From the NCBI GenBank assembly GCA_019155185.1, contig CM032816.1, positions 13,267,848 to 13,331,847 of the forward strand: a stretch of 64,000 nt of DNA, in the 5' to 3' direction. The translations under genes and the position numbers were made by a program. How positions within the stretch are numbered: the stretch's first letter is position 1; the number at the start of each line of letters is the position of its first letter. The notes under the pieces are model-generated. The model did no database searches and was not told where the DNA came from. It was given only the letters and a program-made list of their open reading frames with translations. Of this stretch, positions 43,649-54,760 are shown piece by piece. This stretch comes from Beaufortia kweichowensis. Lineage: Eukaryota; Chordata; Actinopteri; Cypriniformes; Gastromyzontidae.

Positions 43649-44869
43649 TTATGTGAATGCGAGGCTAAAGAGATAAGTCTTTAATTTACTTTTAAACAGT
43701 TCGAGTGTGTCTGAGTCCCGGACTTTACTGGGAAGGTCATTCCATAGTTTTGGTGCTAAGTAGAAGAAGGATCTTCCACCTTTAGATTTTTTTGATATTC
43801 TTGGAACTATTAACAGCCCGCCATTTTGTGAACGCAATGTCCGTGATGGATTGTATGCTGATAGTAGTTCATGGAGGTATAACAGTGCTAAGCCATTTAG
43901 GGCTTTGTATGTAATTAACAGAATTTTGAAATGTATGCGATACTTTACAGGTAGCCAGTGCAGTGTTGCTAGGAGTGGACTTATGTGGTCATACTTTTTT
44001 GATCTAGTGAGAACTCTAGCAGCTGCATTTTGAACCAGCTGAAGCTTATTTATTTGCTTTGCATGACACCCCCCCAGTAATGAATTACAGTAGTCAATTC
44101 TGGAGGTCATAAATGCGTGGATTAGCTTCTCTATATCTGAGACAGACAGCATGTGTCGCATCTTTGAAATATTTCTAAAGTGAAAAAATGCAGTTCGGCA
44201 TACATTGGAAATGTGACCATCGAAAGACAGGTTCTTATCTAGAATCACACCTAGGTTCTTGACTGCGGAAGAAGGGACAATGGTGCAGCCTTCTATAGAG
44301 ATGTTGTGGACTATCGTGTCGTGTTTGGAGCTATTGGGTTCAATAATCAGAACCTCTGTCTTGTTGGAGTTAAGTAGAAGGAAGTTGTTTGCCATCCATA
44401 TTCTAATATCGTTGATACAGTCTATTAGCTTTGAAAAACAGTGGGTTTTGTCAGGTTCTGAGGAAATATAAAGCTGGGTATCGTCAGCGTAACAGTGGAA
44501 GTTGATGTCATGTTTCTTAATAATATCTCGAGGGAAGCATATATAGTCGCGTAAGACAATGGGACCAAGAACTGATCCCTGTGGTATGCCGTGTTTTACC
44601 TGAGAGTAATAAGATTTTTCCTCGTTAGCATAGACAAAGTGGTAGCGATCAGTTAAATAAGATTTGAACCAGGCTAAGGCTTGACCATTTATGCCAACAA
44701 GGTTTTCCAGTCTATCGAGTAGGATTGTATGATCTATTGTATCAAAAGCTGCACTGAGGTCGAGTAAAATAAGAATAGATGTTTCACTGCGATCTGATGC
44801 TAGAAGGAGGTCATTTGTCACTCTGAGCATGGCTGTTTCTGTGCTGTGATGGGGCCAGATTGAATGCAT
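43649..44869 (-). CDS. LINE ORF2 reverse transcriptase part
   Basis: 406 codons without a stop. Seen in order: STETAMLRVTNDLLLASD, the Asp motif LDLSAAFDTIDH (residues 36-47), GIPQGSVLGP, the catalytic box CYADD (Asp129, Asp130), LNSNKTEVLIIE, VKNLGVILDKNLSF, SRIDYCNSLL, VQNAAARVLT and the C-terminal LAPKLWNDLPSKVR...LKTYLF. This matches CR1/L2-group RTs. The true ORF2 start is further upstream in the endonuclease; the Met at 44869 is internal. A change at LGPIVLRDYICFP (usually LGPLLFxxYIxxL) suggests some decay. Confidence 0.88.
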   Translation of the reverse strand: MHSIWPHHSTETAMLRVTNDLLLASDRSETSILILLDLSAAFDTIDHTILLDRLENLVGINGQALAWFKSYLTDRYHFVYANEEKSYYSQVKHGIPQGSVLGPIVLRDYICFPRDIIKKHDINFHCYADDTQLYISSEPDKTHCFSKLIDCINDIRIWMANNFLLLNSNKTEVLIIEPNSSKHDTIVHNISIEGCTIVPSSAVKNLGVILDKNLSFDGHISNVCRTAFFHFRNISKMRHMLSVSDIEKLIHAFMTSRIDYCNSLLGGCHAKQINKLQLVQNAAARVLTRSKKYDHISPLLATLHWLPVKYRIHFKILLITYKALNGLALLYLHELLSAYNPSRTLRSQNGGLLIVPRISKKSKGGRSFFYLAPKLWNDLPSKVRDSDTLELFKSKLKTYLFSLAFT

Positions 44870-45833
44870 AGATTTTTCGCTAGGAGTGTCTGTAGTTGTT
44901 TGGACACAACCTTTTCCAGTATTTTTTTGATAAGAAGGGAGATTAGAGATTGGTCTAAAGTTGGATAGGTCTCCTGGTCGTGATTAGGTTTTTTAATGAG
45001 AGGCCTAATAACTGCCATTTTAAAGGCTGCTGGAACATAGCCTAATTCTAAGGATGAATTAATAATATTGAGCACTGGTTCCGAAACTGCAGGAAAAACT
45101 TCTTTTAGTAGTTTTGTGGGAATGGGATCTAATATACAGGATGATGATTTTGATGAGTTTATTATTTTTTTTGAGTTCATCCATTTTAATAGCATTGAAT
45201 GATTCTAGTTGTACTATTGGCATGATGCGGGACGGGATACTATGGGATATAGAGGTGGCTGGCTGTGTAGATGCAATATTGTCCCTAATCTGCTCGATTT
45301 TATAATCAAAAAATTTCATAAAGTATTAAAAAGAAATTGTGGGTTATTTTGATTTTCTGTGATCAACTTGCTGAAATAGGACGATTTGGTGGTTTTTAGA
45401 GCCTTTTTGTACTTGTTGGTACTCTCTTTCCATGCATCACGCCATACTTCTAGGTTCGTAGTCCTCCATCTACGTTCCATTTTTCTAGTTGCTTTTTTTA
45501 GGGCTGCGGTGTGGTTATTACACCATGGTGCTGGCGTTCTTTCTTTTATACTTTTTAATCTAATAGGTGCGACAACTTCTAAAGTACCTGAAAAGGCTTT
45601 GTTTAATGTTTCTGTTACAGTGTCAAGATCTTCATTTTTGTTGATTACATTAAGGGTTTGATATAGATTTGGAAGATTGTTAATAAAACTATCTTTAGTG
45701 GTAGAGATGATTGATCTGCTTGATCTGAACCGAGGTGTAAGACGAGCGGGTTTATCTAAAAGTACAGTATAGGTTATGAGGCAGTGATCTGAAATAGCAT
45801 CGCTCTGAGGTAATATTTCTATGTTGTTTATGT
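44818..45833 (-). pseudogene. LINE ORF2 middle part, frameshifted
   Basis: Pieces at 45195-44818 (SSSCILDPIPTKLLKEV, LGYVPAAFKMAVIRPLIKKP) are the start of the RT domain, and 45319-45059 is part of the link to the endonuclease. At least two frameshifts separate them from both neighbours, so ORF2 cannot be made as one protein. Confidence 0.75.
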
Positions 45834-46589
45834 TTAGTCCAAAGATAGAATTAGGTCTAAAGTGTGCTTACATTTATGTGTGGGACCTGACACCTTTTGG
45901 CTAACACCAAGCGAATCCAGGATATCCATAAAAGCTATACGTAGCGCATCTTTTGGATTATCAATGTGTATGTTAAAGTCACCAACGATTAGAGCTTTAT
46001 CTACGGTGACTACTAATTCTGACAGAAAATCAGCAAATTCGTTGAGGAAGTCTATATGATGACCCGGTGGTCTGTAAATGGTAGCCATTATGAAGGACAA
46101 ATGATTGTTGCGACCGTTTGGAAGTGACATATTTAGCACCATTATTTCAAAGGAGTTAAATTTTCTAGATTTAAGATTAACGCAGAATAGGTTGCTATAG
46201 ATTGTAGCAATACCGCCACCTCTACCTTTCTGACGAGGCTCGTGCTTATAGTAAAAGTCTTGTAGAGTAGATTCATTCAGACTGGTAAAATCATCTGTTT
46301 TAAGCCAAGTTTCTGTCAGGCACAGCGCATCCAAGTTGTGGTCTGTAATAATTTTGTTGATAATGTGTTCTTTGTTAGAAAGTGACCTGATGTTAAGCAG
46401 GCCGAATTTTAGCCATTTAGTTGCATCTATTTGTAGATTGTTTTCTAGTTTAATATTAATTAGGTTTGTGTATTTTGGTTTAGAGTATGCTATATTTTTG
46501 TTTGTTCGGGAAGCAGACACAGTCTCTATGTGTTGATATGTGGGTTGTAAAAACTCTATATGCTGTGATTTATGTGGCCTAAGTGACAT
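45834..46589 (-). CDS. LINE ORF2 apurinic endonuclease part
   Basis: 251 codons open. The motifs of an exonuclease-endonuclease-phosphatase fold are visible: LLNIRSLSNK (N), LCLTETWL (E), RGGGIATIY, MATIYRPP (Y), IVGDFNIH (D, N) and a final LDLILS. This enzyme would nick the target DNA to prime reverse transcription. The usual final SDH motif lies beyond the stop and frameshift at 45834. The N-terminal 70 residues are a low-complexity lead-in. Confidence 0.85.
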   Translation of the reverse strand: MSLRPHKSQHIEFLQPTYQHIETVSASRTNKNIAYSKPKYTNLINIKLENNLQIDATKWLKFGLLNIRSLSNKEHIINKIITDHNLDALCLTETWLKTDDFTSLNESTLQDFYYKHEPRQKGRGGGIATIYSNLFCVNLKSRKFNSFEIMVLNMSLPNGRNNHLSFIMATIYRPPGHHIDFLNEFADFLSELVVTVDKALIVGDFNIHIDNPKDALRIAFMDILDSLGVSQKVSGPTHKCKHTLDLILSLD

Positions 46590-46655
46590 GTCGAGGCAGC
46601 TTGCAGACGGATGGTTAAGCCGATTGGTCTGCTTCCTGACCTGGGCCCCGGATAG

Positions 46656-47744
46656 TCAGATTTTACTCTTAAGACTATTGTTCAAATTTCTAGAGAGGAC
46701 AGCAGCTCCTCCCCGGGAGGGGTGGAGACCGTCTCTCTTTAACAGGTCAGGTCTCCTCCAGAAATATTTCCAGTTGTCTATATAACCTATATTGTTTTCC
46801 GGGCACCACTTAGACATCCAGCCATGCAGTAGTCTACTGTAGGTCTCATCACCCCAGTAAGCGGGTAGGAGACCAGAGCATATTACGGTGTCTGACAAAG
46901 TTTTTGCAACTTCACACATTTCCTTAATATTATATTTAGTGATCTCCGATTGGCGGAGTCTCGTATCGTTTGTGCCGACGTGAATAACAATTTTAGAAAA
47001 TTTACGTTTAGCCTTAGCCAGCACTTTCAGTTTGGATCTAATGTCAGACGCTCTGGCTCCAGGTATGCATTCAACTATGGTGGCTGGAGTCTCTATTTCC
47101 ACGTTCCGTAAAATAGAATCACCAATAATCAGGGCGCTTGACACGGGTGCCTCAGCATGTGTGTGGCTGAGCGGAGAGAACCGGTTCGAGATAATAACAG
47201 GAGCGGGAGAGTGGTGCCGCTTTTCTTTACGACTACGCCGCCTGACTGTCACCCAGCTGCTCTGCCGCTTCGGGCCTACAGTCGGAACCGAGCCGTTATT
47301 ATCGCACGTTATGCTAGGCGCATCCAAAAGAGTGTCAGAGTTATTACTAGCCTTACTATTCTCAACAAGAGTACGGATGCGTGATTCTAATTCTGTAACC
47401 TTCTCCGTTAGCCATACTACGTCTTTACATTTATCGCACGTGAAACCCTCATCGCTAACGGAAGAAGCTAAGCTATACATGTGACAGGAGATGCAAGTTA
47501 CGACAACAAGTGAAGGAGTAGTTTTATTACCGTTTGCGTGCCAAGTGCCTGAGGTCTCGAAGACCGGTTGCAGAGTGGGGGAAGAGGTTCTCTGTTGTCT
47601 GCATCGTGCCGGAGCTGGGGTGATGTTTAGCACAGCAGATCGGGTCCGGTGTGACTGGGTCCATGCAAATTCTCCAACCGTCTCCCGTTCGGCAGTATGC
47701 GGAGCACAAAAAGCAGAAAGACACGCATCGGATAGATCCGCCAT
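46656..47744 (-). CDS. LINE ORF1 with zinc-finger and SGNH esterase domain
   Basis: 362 codons, intact from an ATG at 47744. A C2-C2 zinc-binding pattern lies at Cys84, Cys87, Cys103 and Cys106 (CISC...CDKC), followed by a short coiled-coil-like helix (VTELESRIRTLVENS) and a basic tract (RRRSRKEKRHH, 168-178). An SGNH hydrolase domain occupies residues 200-350: the GDS motif with Ser210, the GTND block at 257-260 and the D-x-x-H pair at Asp338/His341. Esterase domains in ORF1 are known from CR1 and some L2 elements. The catalytic Ser, Asp and His all appear present. The frame is complete although ORF2 is broken. Confidence 0.87.
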   Translation of the reverse strand: MADLSDACLSAFCAPHTAERETVGEFAWTQSHRTRSAVLNITPAPARCRQQRTSSPTLQPVFETSGTWHANGNKTTPSLVVVTCISCHMYSLASSVSDEGFTCDKCKDVVWLTEKVTELESRIRTLVENSKASNNSDTLLDAPSITCDNNGSVPTVGPKRQSSWVTVRRRSRKEKRHHSPAPVIISNRFSPLSHTHAEAPVSSALIIGDSILRNVEIETPATIVECIPGARASDIRSKLKVLAKAKRKFSKIVIHVGTNDTRLRQSEITKYNIKEMCEVAKTLSDTVICSGLLPAYWGDETYSRLLHGWMSKWCPENNIGYIDNWKYFWRRPDLLKRDGLHPSRGGAAVLSRNLNNSLKSKI

Positions 47745-47990
47745 TAGAAAAGGTACGTTGCGTATGTATATTATCAGAGTTATGTATACACCAGTTTAGT
47801 ATTAATATGAGAGCGCGAATCAAGTGTTTAAATATTGACAATATGAAAATAGAGTAAATAGCAAATAGCAAATGAAAATAGAGTAAATAACCAAGTAGAT
47901 TTAGTATCAGATCGGCGGAGCTCAAAACGTAGACGACGCTGCAGTGGTGAACCGGAACCGCATTCATCAGTGTGGGAGCTGATCATCCTG

Positions 47991-50100
47991 ATGCACGGTA
48001 ACAGGATGTTGATCCTAAGTGTGCTGGTGTTTTGAGAATCTAGAACATTATTGTGTTGTGTGGTGTTAAGTGTTTGGATGTAATAGTGTTCAGGTCTAAA
48101 TCAGATAGGATGTGGTAATGGTGAATGTATGTGTTTTGTATGTGTATGTCTGGGAGATGGGCAGAACCTATTCTATAAAAATTAATGTTGCACAATTTAA
48201 GTTCCGGTGCTACACCGGTAGGCCATGTAACTATGTGTGAGAGTGTAGTGTTGTGAGGTGTGAATGGCCTATTGAAATGTCTTCACCCATCTCCCTAACT
48301 TCAGGTTGTGTGTCTGCAAAACTGGTTGTCCTGATGTAGGTGGTCTCCAAGGTTTCGTTGTTTTCAATCTGAGAGAGAAACAGACATTACAGAAAACAGT
48401 TAGTTTACAAACCTTTGGGCAATTTGCATGAATTTGCACCATGTGGTACCATTAGTCTGTCTGACGATTTTAACATGGTTAATGACATCAGGGTGTAATA
48501 TACCATTATTCTGTTACCATTACAAGTTTATTTTGAGAGATCAGATTAATATGTTTATTCAGATTTGGACTGACTGCTTCTTGCAGCGCAGTCAGAATGC
48601 ATTACACCTTAAAGATGCACTTACAGTAAAGCTTTCACAATCTCATGTGTTGTGAGCACTAGAAAGCTCCAGTCCTGCTGGAGAATTTTTTTTTTATGGG
48701 TGACTTCATCACCCTCCATTTTGATTATCCTTAATCTCTGTGATCTCTAAAGACTTTGGAATTTCTGCCTGATGTTCTGAAGGTTTCAATACTCAATTGT
48801 TAAAACAGTACTGATGATTTGGTTCACTATCGCATGTGTCATGGTATTTGCAGTGTCACTGCAAGGCAAAAGGCAAAAGCATACCCCCCTCTTTGGCACT
48901 GGGTCGTGAACCAATGAAATCATACATAACAAAAGACTTTTCTGTGGGTCTGGCTTGTGAGTTAGTCATGTATTTGTTGCATTTCTTTAATCATCTGAGG
49001 CCTGTCTTGCCGTTATAATATAATATACATCATAATGTGGTTACAATGTAAATTATATTATATTAAAATAATATAAATTAAAAAAATAGTTTTATTACTG
49101 GTCTCTTAAGGGTTTTTTAGAAGGATGTTTGTAAATTTGTAAGCTGTTTTTGTTAATCTGTTTGGGTATGAAAAGATTTTGGAACTTGGGCTGACTGATG
49201 TGAAGCACAGATATTCCCACTGATTCACACTTACAGGAATTTGACATTCCTATAGTGATGTCAGGACTCAGCTTTGAGCTCTATTGTTTAGGGCTTTCCC
49301 AATCTTTAGACAACTGGACACAAATTGTCCTTTTTAACAATTCTCACAGACTCATGGAGAAAGGGCCAAGCTTTAGCTTCCACAATCTCCAGACAACTGG
49401 ACTAAATTGTTTCTTTAACAATTACCACAGTCTCATAAAGAAGAGATCAGACCTAAAAATCTCAAACAGTGTTGACACTGTATTATGTCCTGGTGTTACA
49501 CACCTGGTGTGGCACATTTGCTTTCTATAGTTTGTGCTATTGTCACATCAGTCAGTTAAACCCAAGTTCTCTTTTCATACTTAGACACATTGACTTGTAC
49601 AGTCATTTTAAGATATCCAAACTTGTTCAATTGCTCAGAATGAGCTTATTTTCTTTACCATTGTTATGCATTGTGATTACATAAAACAATCATAAAGCCA
49701 GTTTACTTATTTACATAAGTCCTTCATTTTTACCCTCAGTCGAGGACCAGAACAAAATTTGGATGATGTTACTCCAATTTAACATGATTTTGAAAATCAT
49801 TAATTTACAAAGCAAGAGAATTTGTCCTTCATTTACAATGCTGCTATCATGTCCCTGATAATGTGGTTTCCTCTAATTCTTCATCCCCACCGGATTTCTA
49901 TGGTCACCGGTCTAACAGTGGGTATTCCGACCCATACTACAAATGTGTCTATATGAGGAGTGCAAATAACTTTCCCTCAACACTTCTAGTAGGCAAAAAA
50001 GAATTGACTTACCACAATAGCTGAAGAAATAGAAGTTCAAACCTTGCTCCATGCAACTCCTGGTGTTGCGCATGAAAAGACGTAACTCGCTAGTTGGAGC
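47991..50100. other. Intergenic, no gene recognised
   Basis: No supported gene. Two diverged tandem copies of about 105 bp around ACAACTGGAC...AAATTGT...AACAATT...CACAG.CTCAT lie at about 49300-49450. The last 60 bases before 50101 may be leader sequence of the LTR element that follows (on the minus strand). Confidence 0.45.
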
Positions 50101-50118
50101 ATCACGCCGGGGTCACCA
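50101..50118 (-). promoter_or_regulatory. Primer-binding site, tRNA-Trp type
   Basis: The plus strand here agrees with the 3' end of vertebrate tRNA-Trp including CCA at 17 of 18 positions (one T to C). On the minus strand this places an 18-base primer-binding site starting TGG two bases after the LTR end, as expected for retroviruses and LTR elements. Confidence 0.65.
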
Positions 50119-50120
50119 CT

Positions 50121-51545
50121 TGTAAGGCTGGATGGAAAAGCCACCCAAAAACCACCCACTGGCCCAATGTCGGAGTCCAGTGGTAATGGCGAAAGTTTCA
50201 AAGCGCTCTGTCTTTTCCTGCGCTTATTCTTTACTTTTTATTCCTCAATTTTATCTGACTCCAAAAGATAAAACCTTGTAAAGGTTAAGTTAAGATTCTT
50301 AAATTTAGATAAATGTTTTATCATTCTATTCAACTCACTATTATTATTGGACTTGTACACCAAGGTTCTCAATGTCGCTGGGGTCCTCGCAGACCGCCGT
50401 GTGGGCCCACGATCACAAACTCGACCGTATAACCAGAGGTTATGGCTAAAACAATTTAACAATTTACTATTATTAAATGTAGCTAGCCCCCCTTCGAACT
50501 ATCTGACTAAAAGAGTACCCAAAACTCTTCTCTGCCTAAACAGAGGATACACAAAACTCTTCTCTGACTAAACAGAGGATACACAAAACTCTTCTCTGAC
50601 TAAACAGAGGATACACAAAACTCTTCTCTGACTAAACAGAGGATACACAAAATCCGACTGCATAACAACTTTTCAATATACTTAACCCTGGTCGTAGTAT
50701 TGCGGTAACACGGATGCATCATAGTCTACTAAGCCAATAATTCAGAGTATTTAGAATGGATACAAACATAACAATTTATTAATCAGGTAAACGACAGCAA
50801 TGATTCAATATCTAATTCAAACAATTTAGTAAAGTGATCAATTCATGTAAAACAGTCAATAATGCAGAGATGAGAGAATTTAGAAATGTTTACCTGACAA
50901 TCAAAACTACGCACAGCGAATGTGCGGGAGATCCGTTTACAGACTCCGACTATAAGAACTACGCACAGCGAATGTGCAGGAGATCCGTTTACAGACTCCT
51001 AGAGCCTTTTGCTTGCTTCCCTTAAATACCCAAACCAAAGTATACTTTCTCCAAATGGAGATGTAATTTACATTGAAAAGACTCTGAACCTGATCAGGCC
51101 CAAATGGCCATTTCCATGAAAGAGCCCAGGAAGGACACACCCACAGCAGTGAGCAGAATATCTCAAAACTTCTTAAACCTTTGTTATGATCTGCTCTACT
51201 GTTGTGGGGATAAGACCATTGTGTAAGTCGCACCGAGACATTTCAAATGATATGAGACATGAATATTTAGATACTTTGATCACACAGAATGTGGTATATC
51301 TTAAATACAGTTCATTGATGAGTTTTGGGGATCTCTGAGCTAAGGAGAAGTAGATGAAGAGAGGGGGAGAAGGAGACCGATGTGAAGGTGTGAGTTCGCA
51401 ATCAGCATCCTTTGAGGTGTGCTATTTGAGATGGGGATGCAAACTCTGTGGGGAACTCAATATGTTGGAAAGAGTCCTTTGTTCCCCAGGATGTGATGTC
51501 CTGTTGGTTTGGACATCTTGGCACCAGTCTTACAACTGCTGTTAC
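50121..51545 (-). repeat. Minus-strand retroviral-type LTR
   Basis: The minus strand begins TGTAACAGCAG at 51545 and ends GCCTTACA at 50121, with mirrored TGTAA/TTACA ends. A TATTTAAG box (about 51020-51028) and AATAAA (about 50240) lie in the order expected, with a long R region between. Internal tandem repeats are a 51-bp unit (50907-51000) and a 32-bp unit repeated four times (50519-50652). No gag or pol follows on the left, so only the 5' end of this element is left. It lies 57 bases upstream of an NLR exon. Confidence 0.6.
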
Positions 51546-51602
51546 ACTTCATGTTTGATTATCTACATGTAAACACACGTTTAATATATTGTTAAATTAC
51601 AG

Positions 51603-54600
51603 CAACACAACAGATGGAGAAAAATCCATTAAGGTGAAGCACATGGATACTATTTTCCAGGTATGATTGTGTGCATGTGTGTGTGTGTGCACCTAGTAAT
51701 TAACATGTTGTGGGGACCAAATGTCCCCACAAAGATAGGAATACCAGTCAATTTTGACCTTGTGGGACATTTTTTTGGTCCCAATGAGGAATCAAGGTTA
51801 TAAATAAATATGAAATATAATATATAAAATGAAAATATAATATGTGGAATGAGGAAGAGAGTGTGAATCTGAAATTAAACTGAAAGCATTTCAAAGTCGC
51901 AGTCAAGTGTAAACATAACATGCAATGTCAAGTATATGTGGCTCATTCTTTTTTGCCCTTTTGGTCCATGAACTGAGACCATTAAAACTCATCACAGATG
52001 GTCTCATCACTTCTTCTTGACAGATAAAACAGATTTTTATTAATATGTGATTAAAGCTCTTCTGTGTTTAAACAATAATTTTAGGAGCTTGAGCACAGAA
52101 TCATCTCTCTGATGAAGAAAAAGCTGAAGATCTTTAAGACACTATTGAGTCCAGATTCCCCATCATCCTGTGAGAGAGAGGAGGAGGATGATGAAGATCA
52201 GATCACAGTCAGAGAGGATCTTCTGAAGATCACACTGAACGTCCTGAAGAAGATGAAGCAGACAGACCTCGCCAACAAACTACAGACCAGTAAGAGATTT
52301 ATTAATTCATTCCTGTGGATTATCTACTATTATTTTACATATTTTATTCATTCACATCCATTTCCCTTTTCTTTACACATCAGAACTTGCACCTTTGCAC
52401 ATAAAGAAGCACAAATCCAGACTAAAAGAAAAATTTCTGAGAATGAATGAAGGAATATCAAGTCAAGGAATCTCAACACTTGTGAATGAGATCTACACAG
52501 AGCTGTACATCACAGAGGGAGGGAGTGGAGAGATGAATAATGAACATGAAGTGAGACAGATTGAGACAACATCCAGAAGATCAGAGACACAAGAAACAGC
52601 AATCAAATGCAATGACATCTTTAAAGTCTTACCTGGACAAGACAAAGTCATCAGAAGTGTGTTGACTAAAGGAGTTGCTGGAATTGGAAAAACCGTCTCT
52701 GTGCAGAAGTTCATTCTGGACTGGGCTGAAGGAAAAGCAAATCAGGATCTTCACTTCATATTTCCACTTCCTTTCAGAGAGCTGAATCTGATGAAACAGA
52801 AGAATATCAGTCTAATGGATCTTCTTCATCAGTTCTTCACAGATACAAAAGAACTGAGATCAAGTGACTTTGATGACTATAAAGTTCTGTTTATCTTTGA
52901 TGGTCTGGATGAGTGTCGACTTCCTCTAGATTTCTCAAACAATCCGAGTTTGTTTGATGTAAGTGAATCAGCTTCAGTGGATGTGCTGCTGACCAACATC
53001 ATCAAGAGGAATCTACTTCCTTCTGCTCTGATCTGGATCACCTCTCGACCAGGAGCAGCCAATCAGATTCCTCCTGAGTGTGTGGATCAGCTGACAGATG
53101 TACGAGGCTTCAATGACCCTCAGAAGGACGAGTATTTCAGGAAGAGAATAAATGATCCGAGTTTGGCAGACACAATCATCACACACATCAAATCATCAAG
53201 AAGTCTGTACATCATGTGTCACATCCCAGTCTTCTGCTGGATTTCAGTCACTGTTCTAGAGACAATGTTAAGTGAATCAGAGAGAGCAGAGATACCCAAG
53301 ACTCTCACTCAAATGTTCACACACTTCCTGATCTTTCAGACCAAACTGAAGAGCCAAAAGTATGATGGGAAATGTGAGGTAGATCTTCAGCAGGCTAGAA
53401 AGAGTCTTCTGTCACTGGGAAAACTAGCTTTTCAACAGCTGGAGAAAGGGAACCTGATCTTCTATGAGGAGGACCTGAGACAGTGTGACATTGATGTCAG
53501 AGACGCGTCAGTGTACTCAGGAGTTTGTACTCAGATCTTCAGAGAGGAGTTTGGACTGTTCCTGGGGAAGGTCTTCAGCTTTGTGCATCTGAGCGTTCAG
53601 GAGTTTCTCGCTGCTTTATTTGTGTTTCTTTCATTTTCTCAACAAACATCAGGACTCAGCGGATCAAATATGAGTGATTTACTGAAGAGTGAAGTGGACA
53701 GAGCCTTACAGAGTGAGAACGGACATCTGGATCTTTACCTCAGATTTCTTCTGGGTCTCTCATTGGAGTCCAATCAGACAATCATACGAGACCTGATGAC
53801 ACAGACAGGAAGAAGCTCTGAAAGCAAACAGGAAATAGTTGAGTACATTAAGATGAAGATCAGAGAGAATCTCTCTCCAGAGAAATCCATCATTCTGTTT
53901 CATTGTCTGAATGAACTGAATGATCATTCTCTAGTGCAGGAAGTCCAAACATACCTGAACAGAGGAGATTACTATAGTCTGTCTGGAGTCAGTCTGTCTC
54001 CTGCTCAGTGGTCAGCTCTGGTGTTTGTGTTACTGACCTCAGAACAGAAGCTGGATGAGTTTATACTGATGAAATATGATCAATCAGATGAATGTCTTCT
54101 GAGACTGCTGCCAGTGATCAAAACATCCAGAAAAGCTGAGTGAGTCATTAAACTGCATTTTAATCTCACAACTAAAACTAAAGAGTAAAGTTTAGTTCAT
54201 GAATGTATAGTTTGTAAATGTCAGATTATAAAAAGCCTCTTACAACAGAGAACTAACTGTATGAGTGTAAAAGTCAACTTTTACTCATCTGACTAAACTG
54301 ATGTGATGTTTTACATGTTGGTGTTGATGATTTGCTCTTTATATTTGAGTGTTTATGTTTAAATTAACACACTGTTATCTTATTATTTCTCTCTCAGTCT
54401 GAGTGACTGTTATCTGACAGAGAAAAGTTGTTCATCACTGGCGTCAGTTCTCAGGTCAAACTCCTCAAGTCTGACAGAACTGAATCTGAGGAACAATAAT
54501 CTGCAGGATTCAGGAGTGAAGCTGATCTCTGATGAATTGAAGAATCCAAACTGTAAACTGAAGATATTAAAGTAAAAAATTACCTTAAATGTCTATATGT

Positions 54601-54700
54601 GTATATCCCTATATAATTCTGATGTTAATTATAATTATTTTTAATCATTTAAGGTTTCTTTCTCTGTAGGCTCTATGACTGCAGTATATGTATATTGTCT
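51603..54700 (+). pseudogene. Fish NLR gene (FISNA-NACHT-LRR), truncated at both ends
   Basis: Exons by splice signals: 51603-51660 (TTDGEKSIKVKHMDTIFQ), 52085-52289 (ELEHRIISLMKKKL... acidic EREEEDDEDQ ... LANKLQT), 52384-54139 (FISNA and NACHT), 54398-54571 (one 174-bp LRR exon: LSDCYLTEKSCSSLASVL...LTELNLRNNNLQDSGVKLIS), and the first bases of another LRR exon at 54670 (LYDCS). In the main exon the Walker A is GVAGIGKT and the Walker B is VLFIFDGLDE, both intact, followed by LIWITSRPGAA and the helical NACHT tail (SFVHLSVQEFLAALF). Phases agree across all introns. Such proteins are cytosolic immune sensors. Upstream exons are displaced by the LTR ending at 51545, and the following LRR/B30.2 exons are cut off by a DIRS element from about 54740. 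It is therefore probably non-functional, though the NACHT exon has no stop. Confidence 0.88.
52384..54139 (+). CDS. NLR FISNA-NACHT exon
   Basis: A single 1,756-bp exon, open throughout. The FISNA part covers roughly the first 75 codons (SRLKEKFLRMNEGISSQG, NEIYTELYITEGGSGE, HEVRQIE). The NACHT domain contains the nucleotide-binding GVAGIGKT and the Mg-binding FIFDGLDE, with the sensor-like TSRPGAA. The exon begins after TTCTTTACACATCAG and ends in GA|GTGAGT, phase 2. The Met near 52395 is internal, since the exon is read in from 52289. It is the best preserved coding piece in the window. Confidence 0.9.
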
Positions 54701-54760
54701 TCAAATATACAAGAAGACAAAAAACAGTTTACACAGATGTTTGCTGTTCCCTGTCAACTG

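Larger units (their letters stand above)
43008..47990 (-). mobile_element. LINE copy 2, nearly full length (CR1/L2-type)
   Basis: On the minus strand: a 5' region, ORF1 with an SGNH-esterase domain (47744-46656), an AP endonuclease (46589-45834), a damaged link, reverse transcriptase (44869-43649) and a 3' UTR ending at about 43008 in the tail TTGTATAGCGCTTTTCAC (complement). The 3' UTR contains GA/GATA microsatellite sequence (43450-43498). The exact 5' end is uncertain. Confidence 0.88.

Noticed and set aside
43851..47799. Plus-strand ORFs across the LINE
   Set aside because: All are antisense shadows of ORF1, endonuclease and RT.
50519..50652. Possible CRISPR-like array
   Set aside because: The 32-bp units are contiguous without unique spacers, and the context is a fish LTR. 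Simple tandem repeat.
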